A stretch of 64,000 nucleotides of DNA from Fasciola hepatica (Eukaryota > Platyhelminthes > Trematoda > Plagiorchiida > Fasciolidae): contig CANUEZ040000182.1 in NCBI GenBank assembly GCA_948099385.1, positions 18,787,501 to 18,851,500 on the forward strand. The letters are read 5' to 3'. A program made the translations under genes and the position numbers. The notes under the pieces are model-generated. The model was given only the letters and a program-made list of their open reading frames with translations. It searched no databases and was not told the origin of the DNA. Positions 45,190-57,030 of this stretch are shown one piece after another (position 1 is the stretch's first letter; each line of letters starts with the position of its first letter).

Positions 45190-46560
45190 AACCGAAAAGC
45201 CCAAGCATTTCCAAATCCGGATAGACCTTTAGACATAAGCTGTGAGTGATGGTGCAAAAGAAGCGCCAGTGGTTGATGTAAAATGAGCATTGTGTTCGAC
45301 CCTAGGGAACCGGTACTAGGTCCATTTGATTGGAAAGATGATTAGTCACCTAGACCTATGACCCCATCAGAGCCGTGACTCAGCGAGAATGGGGCATCTG
45401 ATTTTGTCATAACTGTGACATGTCCGGCTGAGTTGATCAAGGGATTGCTCATTTGCACTGAGACTGATCTAGTGTTTCAGTTAAACAAGGAAGCATGGTT
45501 GAATTGGATAAAAGCACTGGCTATTGAAGTGTGGGGTTCAATAGTCGGTGGTGGATGGATGGGGTGTCCTTCGTGTGAAACCGTTAAAGAATTGGTCATT
45601 TCCGAGATTAGTAAGGACGGATTCGAAGACGAAGGTGCGGGTTGGTGAAGGTGACGCTGCTGTTGTTAGTGGTGGTGATGCGATGGGGCATGAGATAAGG
45701 TTACACGAACAAGGGAGGATGAGAACGAACAGGGTGAATTACCCGGGATTGGGCGTTTCAAATTCCCTCTTTTCAATCTATATGACACAATGGTAACAGG
45801 CACAGTGCAGACTAAATTAGAAGAACCGGACACCTCCTCAGTAGGTATTTAATTCACCACTTTTTCACCGATGGAAGATGCTAGCAAGGCCCCCTTTGAG
45901 AATATAGATCATGAAGGCAGAAGAACAGTCCAGTTGTTACGTTTGGATCTCTTGTATAAGTTTCGATCAAAATCTTTGATCTAGTCCGACGTCGACAATG
46001 ACATGACTAATTCGGGAGCATCGAATGAAACCCTGCACCCTACAGCCCCTAGAAGCTATGCAATACGGTGCACGGCTTGCATGACCCGTCGTGCTATCAA
46101 GCCATGTATTCTGCTGCTGGAAATTTATCCGAACCTTTTTATTTATAGGCACGAGCAAACCAAGTTTCATTTTGCTTACCCTGTGAATCAGCAGACTAAA
46201 TGTTTCTCACCGGGGAGTTGGATCTAGCACTTACAACGGATGTTTGTTGCTAGAGTTGTTTTGATTCACGGAAACGAAAGTGCGTATCAAAAAACAGATA
46301 ACATGCTGTGAGCAGATGGAGAGAGTCTGTTATTGGGCTGTGGTGCACCATGCGTCCAGGAATGTGTGCGCACTTTCTTCAGCGTCTAAGTAATGAAGGA
46401 AAACTGAGGCACACTTGGCGTACCCAAAGGGACACTCGACCATCACCTAGGTGCCTCCCTTAAGGTGGTCGCAAAAAATCACTGCAATACCACCGGACTA
46501 ACCAAAACCTCTGGGAGCACCAGAAAATGTTTCACAAAAGTAAGAAACGTCCAACCAGAG
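45190..46560. other. No gene recognised
   Basis: Scattered frames of up to 82 codons on the plus strand (45415-45796), none recognised. Probably intergenic or upstream sequence of the minus-strand candidate gene. Confidence 0.35.
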
Positions 46561-46588
46561 TCTCAGCTAAACCACATTTCGGAATTTT

Positions 46589-46636
46589 TTAATAATAATA
46601 ATAATAATAGTGATAATAATAGTAATAATAATAACT
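46589..46636 (-). repeat. (TAA)n tail of LINE copy 4
   Basis: Imperfect TAA repeat with TGA and TAG variants, adjacent to the AATAAA-bearing terminus on the minus strand. It is the same tail type as at 5113-5134. Confidence 0.85.
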
Positions 46637-47834
46637 GTTTATTTCGGAGGCGCCCGAAGCATGTCAGGTGCATGACAAAGTTTTCACAAGTGACGGAATG
46701 GACAGACAAAATTCCCGAAAATGTAGAAATTTGCACGACAAAAGTAGGATAAAAAAGGCTCAGAAAGGAGAATAAAGTGGGATGAAAGTATGATAAGAGT
46801 ATGCGCGCCCAAAAAAGGTAGCGAGCATAGATAAACCCACTGGCGGATTCAAATAGGTGCTTGGTGAGTTTGAAAGTCAAGGTCAAATTAAGGATCTGAC
46901 TCAAGCGGCTGGGGACATCCGAAAACTGACTGGTATACATGAAAGCAGCTAGAAATCAGTACACATCGCTGCGGTAGCGTGAGATGATAGGGAAAAAGTG
47001 AGATGCACCGCAAAGGATTAGATAGCAATGAAGCATTGGTACTCCGCAATAGATGGTCGGCGGACAGGGCACAAAACTCACTGTAAAACCGGGAGCCAGC
47101 AATCTAAGAAGTAAAGGGCGGATCAGATGATGAAATGGTTCGGGAGGATTGTATACAGTAGGTGTGAGACACAGACGTAGAAGGAATGGAAGTATATCTC
47201 GACGGTCAACGGGATGATAGCAAGAAAGGTGACCGGTGAGGAACTGCGGGACGCAGAGCCAACGCATATATGCATAAATGCCTGTAAATATATGAACATA
47301 TTTATGTATACAGGAGGAGCGGGAGCAATAACAGTGGAGTCTTAGAAAGAAATAATCGGTTATTGGAAGGGGCAAGTAAGGTTAGTTCGAATGGTTGTAG
47401 AATTAACTTTGGAATATCGCGGTGAATTATCTTCATGACAGATAAAAATGGCGGCTCAACAGGGGAAGAGAGAAAAGAGTGCGGAACGACCACTGTTGGT
47501 TTTGGATGCGGGTGGAACTGGGCTGTAAGTGTATCAGGCACCAGAATGGGGAACGAGGGAGGGCTTGGCAGAAAGGTATGGAGTGACGCGTCAAAATTCA
47601 ATTAGTGAGCTTTATGGGCATAGGGTGATACCAAATGAATAGATACTACAAGCCGGAAAGCCGATAGGGGCAGAGTAAAGTGGGTAGGACTATAGTGACG
47701 TGCTGTGTAAGGTGACACAGTGACAGTCGATAGGAGCAAGGACAGAATGTGTAGGTGTGCATGCCATGGAAGAACGAAGAAGTGGATGTGATGAGAGTGA
47801 TGACCAGAGTGACAGGTGGGCTTACAGTGGAGAA

Positions 47835-48090
47835 CAAGGATGGTTGGAGCATGCGATCTGCAGCTGACAGCATTAGAGTATGCAATACGCGACCCATGCT
47901 AGTGGATGGGAGTGGCCATGCGCTGGACACCCAACCTGAAAAACACTTCGGAGTGAACACAGGAGGTGTCACCCAACAGCCTAATTGCGCTCGAACATCG
48001 CTGCAGACGACCTGCACGCCCGACATGTGCCCGCAAAAATTGTGGATCTGACCACGCCCCGCACCGTTAGGAAGGCGCTAAAGTCCATTG
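47835..48090 (-). repeat. Conserved LINE 3' UTR block, copy 4
   Basis: Reverse complement aligns with copies 1-3: gtgcggggcgtggtcagatcc, gggcgtgcaggtcg, gaagtgtttttcaggttggg, tccactagcatgggtcgcg and gcagatcgcatgctcc. Similarity to copy 3 extends a further ~130 bp upstream. Confidence 0.75.
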
Positions 48091-48509
48091 ATGGTTATGT
48101 ATTTGGGGTGTGGTTCAGCCATGGAAGTATAGAATATAAGACCCGCATTCAGATGGCCGGGTTGTGAGGGGTCTCAGAGGACGGGACCAGCGGTCATTAA
48201 ACGACCATACAGCAGCGTTATCCAGGCGCGTACACCATCGTTGAGTGTGAAACGCACATGGGTGGAGAACTGGAAAAGGGAAACAGATATGAAAGGGCAG
48301 TGAGGGTATGCCCCTGCTGTGGATTAACGGTCAATAGAGACATAAAAACCAACAAAGGACAAAGCATTGGGGTGACAGACACTACGAGAGAAAGGGGAAT
48401 CAAAACGTACGGAAATAGTGGCATCTCGATTGCGTTTATTCCTTACGGGAATGGCCACAGCTTGTCAAGAGTTCAGAATTCAGTCAGATAGATGAAGTTG
48501 TCTATTGGT

Positions 48510-49200
48510 GACTATGTTCTCAATTGAAGGGAGCGGGGTCTACGAAGGAGTTGGTCTTAGAAGTCGAGGCCCCTCTCGTATTCTACATCTTCAGCAATGA
48601 ACATATTAGATAACTGAAGTGTAATGGTGAGTGCCGATAGAAATTGGGACTTGGTTTGTGAAGCTCGAATGGTGATGGGCAAATTGTCCCAGAACCTGGA
48701 GTAGACAAGAATAATAAAACGTGGCCGTATGGCCGATTTGGCTGTGCTAGAAGGGACAGTCAGAGGCCTGTGTCGAAGTGAGTAAGGGGTTTCACGGGAT
48801 AATCCTACTGGGTTAAAGGGGAAGGACCGGTTATGGAGCAGGTTATACTAGAGGACTGAGTTTAGTCTTAAGTGGCGGAGCCAGAGTGGGTCAAGAATCA
48901 AATGTTGGCATCGTTTTTCATAGTTTAAAGAAGTAGGTCAACCAAGTAGTCGTTTGGTAAAACTCCTTGTTATACTTCCAAGCGCAACTCTATCAAATTT
49001 TGTCACGTAAGACAATATTATTGGGCAGTTTGAAAGCAAAAGCCTGATGCGGGATTTGTCGATATTGATGATTCTCTCCCGGAGATGAAAGGAGCGGAAG
49101 AGAAGGTTCACGCTTCTTCTAGCGTTGGCGGCTTGGATGGCGGCGTGCTGAGAAAGTTGCGGGAGCAGGAACAGTTGAGGCCCAAATCGCGGATGGTAGG
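48510..49200 (-). pseudogene. LINE ORF2 C-terminus (copy 4)
   Basis: Minus-strand frames give an IRDLGLN-type start near 49180, VNLLFRSFHLRERIINIDKS, EKRCQHLILDPLWLRHLRLN, SRETPYSLRHRPLTVPSSTA and FWDNLPITIRASQTKSQFLS. These match the copy 3 blocks (YRERCQHLN..LLWLHR and WDKLPINTRALQTKSELLSV) and show that copies 3 and 4 are one subfamily. Stops and frame changes are present. Confidence 0.8.
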
Positions 49201-49529
49201 TCGACTGGCTATTTGGGACCCAACTTGACTCTGACTGACTTCAGATACAGAAATCTGTCCAACCGTGGAAGCGTCAAAGTTTCAAATCTGTACTTCGTGA
49301 TGAAAAACCATGACAATGGTGTATATTGACGTTTCTTGCCCAGTTAACAGTGTAACATTGTTCTGTATGTTCTGCTTGTTTTATTGCATTCGCATTATGG
49401 CCGCCGGTTTTTGACTATGGTTGTTCGTTGTGATATGGGCCTAAGTGCTGACCTAAAGATACAGAAACTGGCGCGGGATGCCGTATTCTTGAGGCCTTCA
49501 TTTTAAAATGCGTGGAATTGGTTTGCCAA

Positions 49530-50220
49530 AGTTATTGTTTACAATGGTCTACAATTTCATTATCCCAGATGACCATAGTTTTAGGTAGTATATATCGAAC
49601 CCCCAGAACGACACTTCCACCTTTAATCCCATCATTGATGCATTTAGTTACATCGCTGACCTGCCATTTGTAGGCAAGTTCATAGCAGGCGACTTCAGTG
49701 CCCCGGGCGTAAACTGGTCCTCCTTTACTGCCCCCCACAAATATTTGCAATTCGCCTTGTGCATTCGCCTGGGCCATTAGGCCCAACAAGTAAAACAGCC
49801 TACCAGAAAGAACAACATCTATTATCTGATATTTACCCTAGGTCTCACAAACTCCTCTGCCTCCGTACTAAACGACTACACAGGCTACGACCATAAAGTC
49901 GTCAGCTGCAGATTTCAAGTCAAACCACGTACTTTTAACCTACCGTGTAACGGTCCCTCCTTCCGTCACTTTAAATGGGACCATATCCCCTCTCATATTC
50001 GCTCCAGAAGCTGGGACTTAACAGAAGATCCTCGGTACGCCGCTGACCTCCTCTACTCAAGTTTACACTCATGCATCGAAAACTTATCACGCTCCTGCTA
50101 TCCATCCAGACCAGCAGGTTACCATATAACCAGGCTAAAGCAGAAACACGACGAGCTTCGACTGCAGTACCAACGAAATAGAGACTTTTTTTACAGTTCT
50201 CAGACTGGAACGCCTCTACC
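49530..50220 (+). pseudogene. LINE endonuclease (copy 5)
   Basis: TISLSQMTIVLGSIYRTP (normally YRPP), then after a frame change AFSYIADLPFVGKFIAGDFS and APGVNWSSFTAP, with GDFN changed to GDFS. LIFTLGLTNSSASVLNDYTG then leads into YDHKVVSCRFQVKPRTFNL, which keeps the DH motif. A TAG follows the GDFS block, so the domain is broken in two. The N-terminal strand is missing. Confidence 0.75.
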
Positions 50221-50363
50221 AAGAAATTCCCGGCAAGGCCCGTGACCTACAACTAAGGCAAGAATCCAAAGCGTTACGCCATCCAAACAAAGCCTGAGAG
50301 CTAGGCCGGCGGCGCAGCGCTCGTGCCCCATAATCAAATCGATGCATAAAACAGATCATCCAC

Positions 50364-51560
50364 TTGGATACTCTCATAACCTCATCTCGAAAGATAGCTA
50401 AAACATTTAATACTTTCTTCACAAAAACCATGCCTCTCAGTACAGCTTGTACCCAGCTTAACACCCCGTCTGTCACAAATTCCTCACTCAGTTCTATCAC
50501 GGTTACCACTACGGATATAAATAGACACATCCACGCTTTCAAACGGAACTACTACCCCGGACCTGACGGCCTACCATCAGCAATATTCGCTCCTGGTGGC
50601 CCGGATATTCCACTCCTACTACTAAGCCTATGCAATCTATCTCTGCAAACCGGGACCTTCCCCCCCCAATAGAAGAAATCCATTATTATCCCCGGACACA
50701 AGAAAGGCGCAGTGCATGACACTGCCAATTATCGCCCGATTAATCATACGCCAATGATCTCGAGGCTGCTGGAAAAAAATGTGAAACACTACCTAACCGA
50801 CTACCTTTTTGCACACAAGCTCGTCAGCCCGAGACAGCACGGATTTCTCAGATCACGGTCGTGTTCAATCTGCCATTTTGACTTTCTAAACTTGGTAACA
50901 GCAGCTGCTGACAAAGACTGAGCACTCGTCATCATCTATCCTGATATGACAAAAGCCTTCGACAGAGCGCCACATCTGCAGTTGCTCAACAATATTAGAG
51001 GATACGGGATTGAAAACCCCCTATTCAGTTGGTTTAAATCCTACCTACAAGACCGTCACCAAGTTACCTGCATCAACGGTCAGATGTCAGACCCCCACCC
51101 AGTAAATAGCGGGGTTATCCAAGGTAGTGTTCTGGGACCACTGCTGTTTTTACTATGTATAAATGATATTTGCAATGTCGTCACTTATGGCGAAATTTTC
51201 TTGTTTGCCGACCATATGAAGATAGTCTACTAATTCGAACGAGGAAGCCCACCTGTAGCACTGCATAACATCATGGTCGACGTACAGTCTTTATCCTCCT
51301 GGTGTGATCGCTGGAAAATGGAATTTTCAGTGAATAAAAGCAGTTATCTCGCCGTAAACTGCAATATTCCTTATGAAACGCTTAAGATTGGCGGTGTCTC
51401 ACTCCCATATTCCCCTACAATAAGAGACCTTGGACTGCAATATTCCTACACTTTCAATTTCTCTGAACACGCTTCCTACATAACTGCACGAGTGGGCAAG
51501 TCCCTTGGCTCGTTGCAGGGAAATTTTCTTCTCACGAACAGTAAGTTAGAGATATCCGAC
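50364..51560 (+). pseudogene. LINE reverse transcriptase (copy 5)
   Basis: RNYYPGPDGLPSAIFAPGGP, then after a stop TANYRPINHTPMISRLLEKN and SPRQHGFLRSRSCSICHFDF. After a further stop, DMTKAFDRAPHLQLLNNIRG (motif A with D intact), WFKSYLQDRHQVTCINGQMS and VNSGVIQGSVLGPLLFLLCI (motif B) follow. FLFADHMKIVY is the catalytic loop, with A-D-H in place of A-D-D. The thumb runs to KLEISD at about 51555. The enzyme would copy the LINE RNA at the nick. At least three stops interrupt it. Confidence 0.85.
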
Positions 51561-51565
51561 GCTAG

Positions 51566-52840
51566 CTGTCGAAGGAACATTTCACTTTGCAGCTGCCGGT
51601 CTTTGGGGAGCTATTCGCTGTCAATGCAGATGCCAGCGATGTATGTATCATAGCGGTTTTAAGACAGGCACGTGGTTTGGTGGAATACGCAAGAAGAGTG
51701 CTCACGCCATCGGAGAGAAACATCCTACAACTAAAAAGGAATGTTTGGCTATCGTTTGGTGATGGAGAAGTTGTGACCTTACCTGCTAGGTGAATCTTTC
51801 CATATTGCGATTTAACACGAACCGTTAGGGTTGATCTAAACAACCAAGGATCCTCGATGCAAACTGTCCCCAACGGACCGTTCCTTTCCAGGAGTTTGAT
51901 TTAACCACCGATCATGTCGCGGGTGCGGACAATCTCTTGGTCGATGTTCTGTCCTCTTCTGAGGAAAAACATCCTGATATCTAGATTCTTACTGGAGTCG
52001 ACACGCTGCAACTGGAGGGAGATCCCCAGAGGCTGGTAGATCAATAACCACAAGATCGGCGACTGAAGAAAGTGACAAAAGCACTGGCAAGTGGTGAAAC
52101 ACGGAAGAAAAGTAGACGAACAACACCTACTGCGACCAACCTGGAAGAACCTCCATCTGAACGCCGCAGGTGTACTCATGAAGCGACTGTCCGGGTCGAA
52201 AGGGTCGTTGGTCGTCGTGTCTGAAAACATGCACAACCAACTAATCAAACAGTGTCACGAGATGGCCCAAGCCGGCCACAGTCAAACATAGGACTTATTT
52301 CGACAAAGAGCGTATTAACCAAATATACGGAATCGTGTGACGAACCACTTCTTGAACTGCGAGAAACGCCAACTTATCAAGTCCGACTCGCGAGCACATC
52401 AGTGTCCAATACGGCCGATTCCAAGTTCAGAGATAAGAGAATGGTCGTCCACTGATCTGATGGGGGTACTCTCCGAGGTCACCTCGACGTAGCCAATGCG
52501 TATTGGTTACGGTAAAACATTTAATGTGCTGGATAGAGGCCGACGGAGTTCATGATCAATGCCCCAAAGCCTTCAGCGCAATCGTGAAGGAAGGTATCTT
52601 AGGCAGACATGGGGTTCCGAAATGGACCACCACCGACCTAGGTCCGGGCTTTGAAATCGATGAACTTCGGGCATGGATGGAGAAACTCATTACCCCGTTT
52701 CAACCCCAAACCAATGGTCTTACGGAAAAAAAACGGCTCTATCAGGGAGTGGTTGACAACAAAGAGCGGAGATTGGGGGAACTCATTACCGTTATTGCTA
52801 CTATCACATCGCGCCTCCGAGAAATCCAGCAAAAATAATC
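51566..52840 (+). mobile_element. Gypsy relic 2: RNase H and integrase
   Basis: Begins with VFGELFAVNADASDVCIIAV and VEYARRVLTPSERNILQLKR (RNase H: TDASDxGIGAVL...YASRxLTxxERNY). Then come KGSLVVVSENMHNQLIKQCH and EMAQAGHSQT (integrase zinc region) and VHSTDLMG-like first-Asp sequence around 52440. The core GRHGVPKWTTTDLGPGFEID and TPFQPQTNGLTEKKRLYQG supplies the second Asp and the Glu. RT and protease are missing on the left, where LINE sequence takes over. It belongs to a different gypsy lineage from the 30-36 kb element. No LTR was identified. Confidence 0.75.
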
Positions 52841-55340
52841 CCCGCTCCAACTGACTTACGGCAGAATAGCGAGAGCGCACGTCGACCTTGAAATCAGCCT
52901 ATGGTCATCTTTTAAGATGGGATTAGTCCAAATCCGCCAACCAAGAACCGAAGTACAGCAGAATTTGAAAGCAATTCAAGAAAGCTCAATACAAGCCTCT
53001 CGAACTCAAATTGCAACTGGAACAGAATAGTTCGCGGTGGACACTCGGGTAGAATAACAGCTGCGCTTTGAGGTACCGAATCCTGGCCCCAGATCACAGG
53101 AGCATCTACCTAAGTAGAGAGAGTCGCATTTGACCTTTAAATCCGGCCACCCATTCTATAAGATAGGGCGGATTCAAGAAGAACGATGTGCTCACAGATA
53201 CGAGCTAGTGTTAGCATAAAGACTCCCAACAAAGCAAGCTTAAAGCTTGTTAGCTTGAGTTACTGACTGACAACAAACGATGGTATATCGTTTACCAACA
53301 ACGATTAGCATTCCGCTGACCTGGTGTGTTGTGGTCTTCTATGGAGCGCAGAGAGACCCTGGGATTCTGCTGAGTCTCTGAACCTTCTCAAAGCTCATAA
53401 GTTAATCCATCTGGAATCAAGTACAATAAAACGCAGTTCCTAATGATACATGAACTTGACGCAACTCTTCGTAGGGACCGCTAAACACAGTGGCTGTGGC
53501 TTCTCGATTTTCAGTCGCCGAACATATGGTCAAATGTGTATTTCGTCACCAAACGATTCGTCCAACGGACATTCGGTCGCCGGGTATTTCAAAGACTGAA
53601 CTACTCTAATTTTCAAAAATTTAAGGTTTGCACATCAAAACACAAAGTCGAGACTGTCAAGTATGTCGCCCTCAGAAAGTAACAGAAATCAAGTCCCAAA
53701 CCTTTTATTTCACTAGTTTTTAACCTTGAAAAGTAATACCCACAAAAAGTCTCAACATTTAAAGTGTTCCCGATTTCGCTCAAACCTTTCTCAGTCTCTA
53801 AAATATAGCACCCGATTATCGAAGGTTGATCTTTAATGTTATTGGCCAAAACAAGCCGTCTAGTCTACTGGTTGATTCAAGGTCACCCACTTGTGTATCC
53901 AAATTATCTCCTACATTTAACACAAACATATCCAGGGCGGTGCTCAGCAGTGGATTCGATATCATAAACAATCACTACAAATGCACACGCACTTAGACCT
54001 TACTTCAAATTCCGCAGCACACACTTTGATATGTGTCTTGGAGTTCAACTGTTAGGTGAACCGAGCTGATTAAGAAAGGCCTTTCAGTCATCAGTTCCAC
54101 CTCATAATGCTTCTATAATCATAAACCATAGATGTGCATAACAGCTCATCCAAACAGTGACCCTATATGCAGTGTGTTCAATGGAAGTGGGTCCACCCGG
54201 TGAGGGTCGAATTTCTATATATGCTACTGTAAACAATAGCTAGCAGTTAGATTTTGACATCCGGCGAAAAAAAGCTGTGGATTGTCTGCTTGAGATGATG
54301 GCCAATACCAAGACTTGCTAATTAAAATTGCAAAATGGTTCACTTTAGCACGCGGCGATCGCACAAAGTTACCGATGTACTTCTACTGCACCGTTAGTGA
54401 TATGCCAATCAATATGAACGCGCATAGTGCTAATAAACTGGTCGTGTTGTTCGATTTTGTAGCGCTTGCTTGGAAAATCCGAGTAAAATAAAAATTTAGG
54501 TAATATTCACTCATCCAATGGTGCAGTATTTCTCACCAACTTGTTCTTGGTTAAATCGTGTGTATTCACATTAGCCTCCTGTATTTGTGAGTATTTGGAG
54601 AATCTTATTCCCTTGCAACAAGCAGTAACTGTTCATTGATTGCGGCGGTTCTCGGATTCCTACATCTCAGCAACATCCTAACTTACAGCCTGGTTACAGC
54701 GATCGCTCGTTTGGACATCCACAAAATCAACCAACTGGTACAATAATACTTATTTGCAAAATAGCTGTCCCATCCACTTGAAAACGTTTGATAAAAGTCT
54801 GAGGACGAAACCACGTGGTTTACATGCCCTCATTCATCCTACTGCATTCGGCCCAGTAACCAAGATAGAAATGCGAATCTTTAGGGAATGTCGCGTTTTG
54901 TTTGAACATAATGTACACCCGACTTATTTCTTGGATCAATTTTATGCTCGTTGTTTTTTCCAAGATGAATTTTCTATAGATGATTCGTAGGCGAGTCCGA
55001 TTGGAACAAAATACCGTGTGCAGTTACTATGTATTATTTTTTGCGATTCTCTGCATTGTGCTAATGTTAGATCTGAATTCGTTTATGCTTTATGTGTGCT
55101 TCCTTCTTTAAATTTTGTTCGTAGCTTGCTCGTAGTTCAGTTAGCACTTGCGAGTCAAGGCTTGTTCGAAGAAGGATCTCTCTTCGTATAAGAAACATAA
55201 ATATCCATTGACTTTTTTTGAATACTCGGATCTACATAATGTTACAATTCTTTTCTACCACTCTGTTCCTTTGCTCCTTACTCCGTTCGAGAAAGCAGTC
55301 ACGGCAAACTTCGGGCTACCGTGTAAGTAGATCAATCGGC
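52840..55340. other. No gene recognised
   Basis: Decayed sequence. The first part may include the gypsy relic's C-terminal and LTR region, but it is not demonstrable. A frame at 54754-54990 (78 codons) has no recognised domain. Confidence 0.4.
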
Positions 55341-57030
55341 CGCGGTCTTGGCGCGTGGAGCTGAACTTCGATACACCAGGGTAAAATTACTCGGTACTGA
55401 CGATCTGACCACCGCCGGTCGGTTGAGGCTGCAGCGGTTTCCAAACAGTACAACGCTACACAATACAACGTCAACCCTAATGTATCGGGCAAATGACTTA
55501 CTGTTTTACAACCTTTCGAGCTTCATTCAAGAAGCTTTTATGCGTGATTATCAACTCCTGGTTCAAAGAATTATGAAGATACTTCCACTGTGGAGCTATA
55601 GCAAAAAGGATGACGAGACTATACACCATCCATTATTCCACAAACTTGATCCCCGAGAACATTGCTTATCCATATCTCCCACGCATTCTCACAAACCACG
55701 TCTTCGAGCATTTGTGGAAACAGTTGGCACCCTGCTTAACCTCTCCTTGATGCACCTACACTGCTCGATGCTCGTTAACCATGCTCAAAAAGGTTAAAAA
55801 TTACCTTTGGTGATTCAGTAACTTACACAGGTAAAGTCAGCAGTGAATGTGGCCATTTCAAGTTACGAACCTCGACGGAGGACTAATCCTGGTGCCTAAT
55901 TTTCTTTTGTGGCTCACCTTCAGCCAGCAGCTCAGATCTGCGCATCCGACTGCTAACGAAAATTGATATTGCTACGCAACAACTTTTCCACGAATTGCAC
56001 CCACCAACGAAACTGAAGCACGAATCTTCCATAATACAACGATCCGACTGGGCATCTCAACCATTCAACAAGGTTAGGGTACAAAAGTGGTTCTCCCCAT
56101 GACCAAACTCATTCATCTCAATGGAATTCAATCATTCCGAGCCCACGCCAACTTGCCGACACTCGGGTGCATGGCGTTTCTACAGATTCTGTTTGTTCAA
56201 GCGAAACGACACTGTGGAATGCAGTCGATTTGGCGCTGCCCTAAACGATGGTTCAGCATGAGCAAGCTGATCAGCGATTTCAAACTAAAGGCGCTTTAAG
56301 ATAATTCCACCGTTCGCTAATACAGTCCACCCTAACTTACTGTCTTGATACAACTGAAAGCCAAACATTGGTACACATACGTACAAAAGATCCTCCCCGA
56401 CCCTATTCATCTAGATACTACATATGAAGTATTATCCAAATCCGAAAAATATGGTGAGCTACTAATCAACCAAAAGCCCAGTCTGTGTCTCTGATCGCGA
56501 CCAGCACTTGCAGTCGTTCATTAGAACTCACTGACCAGCTACATTATTCTATCACTTCCGGAGACAAACCCGTTGACACAGTATGTTACATCACGTACTT
56601 GAATATGAACTTTCTTCTTGTGGACTCTTGTGTGGAATTGGGCTTCATAGACATCCCAATCAAACATTTTTTTCTGCCACAAACTGTAAACACCAAAACT
56701 ATCACCACAAACCGATCAGTTGACTCAGTCATTTGCTTCCGTTTTCCAAGATTCCCTGGGATGGTGTGCACGATTTCAAGCCACACTGCAGCTCAGAACA
56801 AAGGTCAGCCGGTTTATCGTCCCATACACATATTACAGTTGGTATTTGTATCACTGACTGACCAAGAACTCAATAGATCAGAGAATTTTCCAACATTTTC
56901 TTCTGGATACTTTTTCATAGTTGTCGATACCAGTGGTGTCTGTTATTTATCGAGTTGCCAACGACCATTAAGAGCACATCCGCTCCGAAAGCCACGTCCA
57001 TTGCTAGCTCACATTCACCCGTGATCAAAA
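55340..57030 (+). mobile_element. Gypsy relic 3: protease/RT boundary
   Basis: The open frame 56485-57024 reads LTDQLHYSITSGDKPVDTVC and VDSCVELGFIDIPIKHF. It resembles the protease-to-RT linker of K02A2.6/Saci-like gypsy elements (xLDVxxNxxVxGxxxxxxCxV...GxDWxxxLGLxxxPI). Then QPVYRPIHILQLVFVSLTDQ and ELNRSENFPTFSSGYFFIVV correspond to KPVFRPKRPVPYAxxxxVDQELxRLxxxGVIxPVxYSxWAAPIVVV at the RT start. Sequence from 55340 (frame 55348-55797) may be its Gag but is not recognisable. The RT palm is absent after 57030. Confidence 0.55.

Larger units (their letters stand above)
46589..49300 (-). mobile_element. LINE copy 4 (minus strand, 5'-truncated)
   Basis: On the minus strand, ORF2 C-terminal sequence (49200 to about 48510) is followed by the shared 3' UTR block (48090-47835), then a long pyrimidine-rich UTR. 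The terminus (gcttcgggcgcctccgaaataaac, about 46636-46660) runs into a TAA/ATT tail. It is the one copy in which coding end, UTR block and tail are all continuous, so it defines the 3' organisation of the family. No endonuclease or RT palm is attached on this strand. Confidence 0.8.
49530..51560 (+). mobile_element. LINE copy 5 (plus strand, 3'-truncated)
   Basis: Endonuclease from about 49530, followed by a near-continuous RT up to the thumb. It is the most readable RT of the LINEs here. The element stops abruptly near 51560, where gypsy RNase H sequence begins on the same strand. The thumb (SPTIRDLGLQYSYTFNFSEH) differs clearly from copies 3 and 4, so this is another subfamily. Confidence 0.8.

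Noticed and set aside
46589..51560. Copies 4 (minus) and 5 (plus) as one LINE insertion with a 5' inversion (twin priming)
   Set aside because: The arrangement fits, but the overlapping thumb sequences (around 49150-49200 and 51420-51550) are too different to come from one RNA; they belong to different subfamilies.
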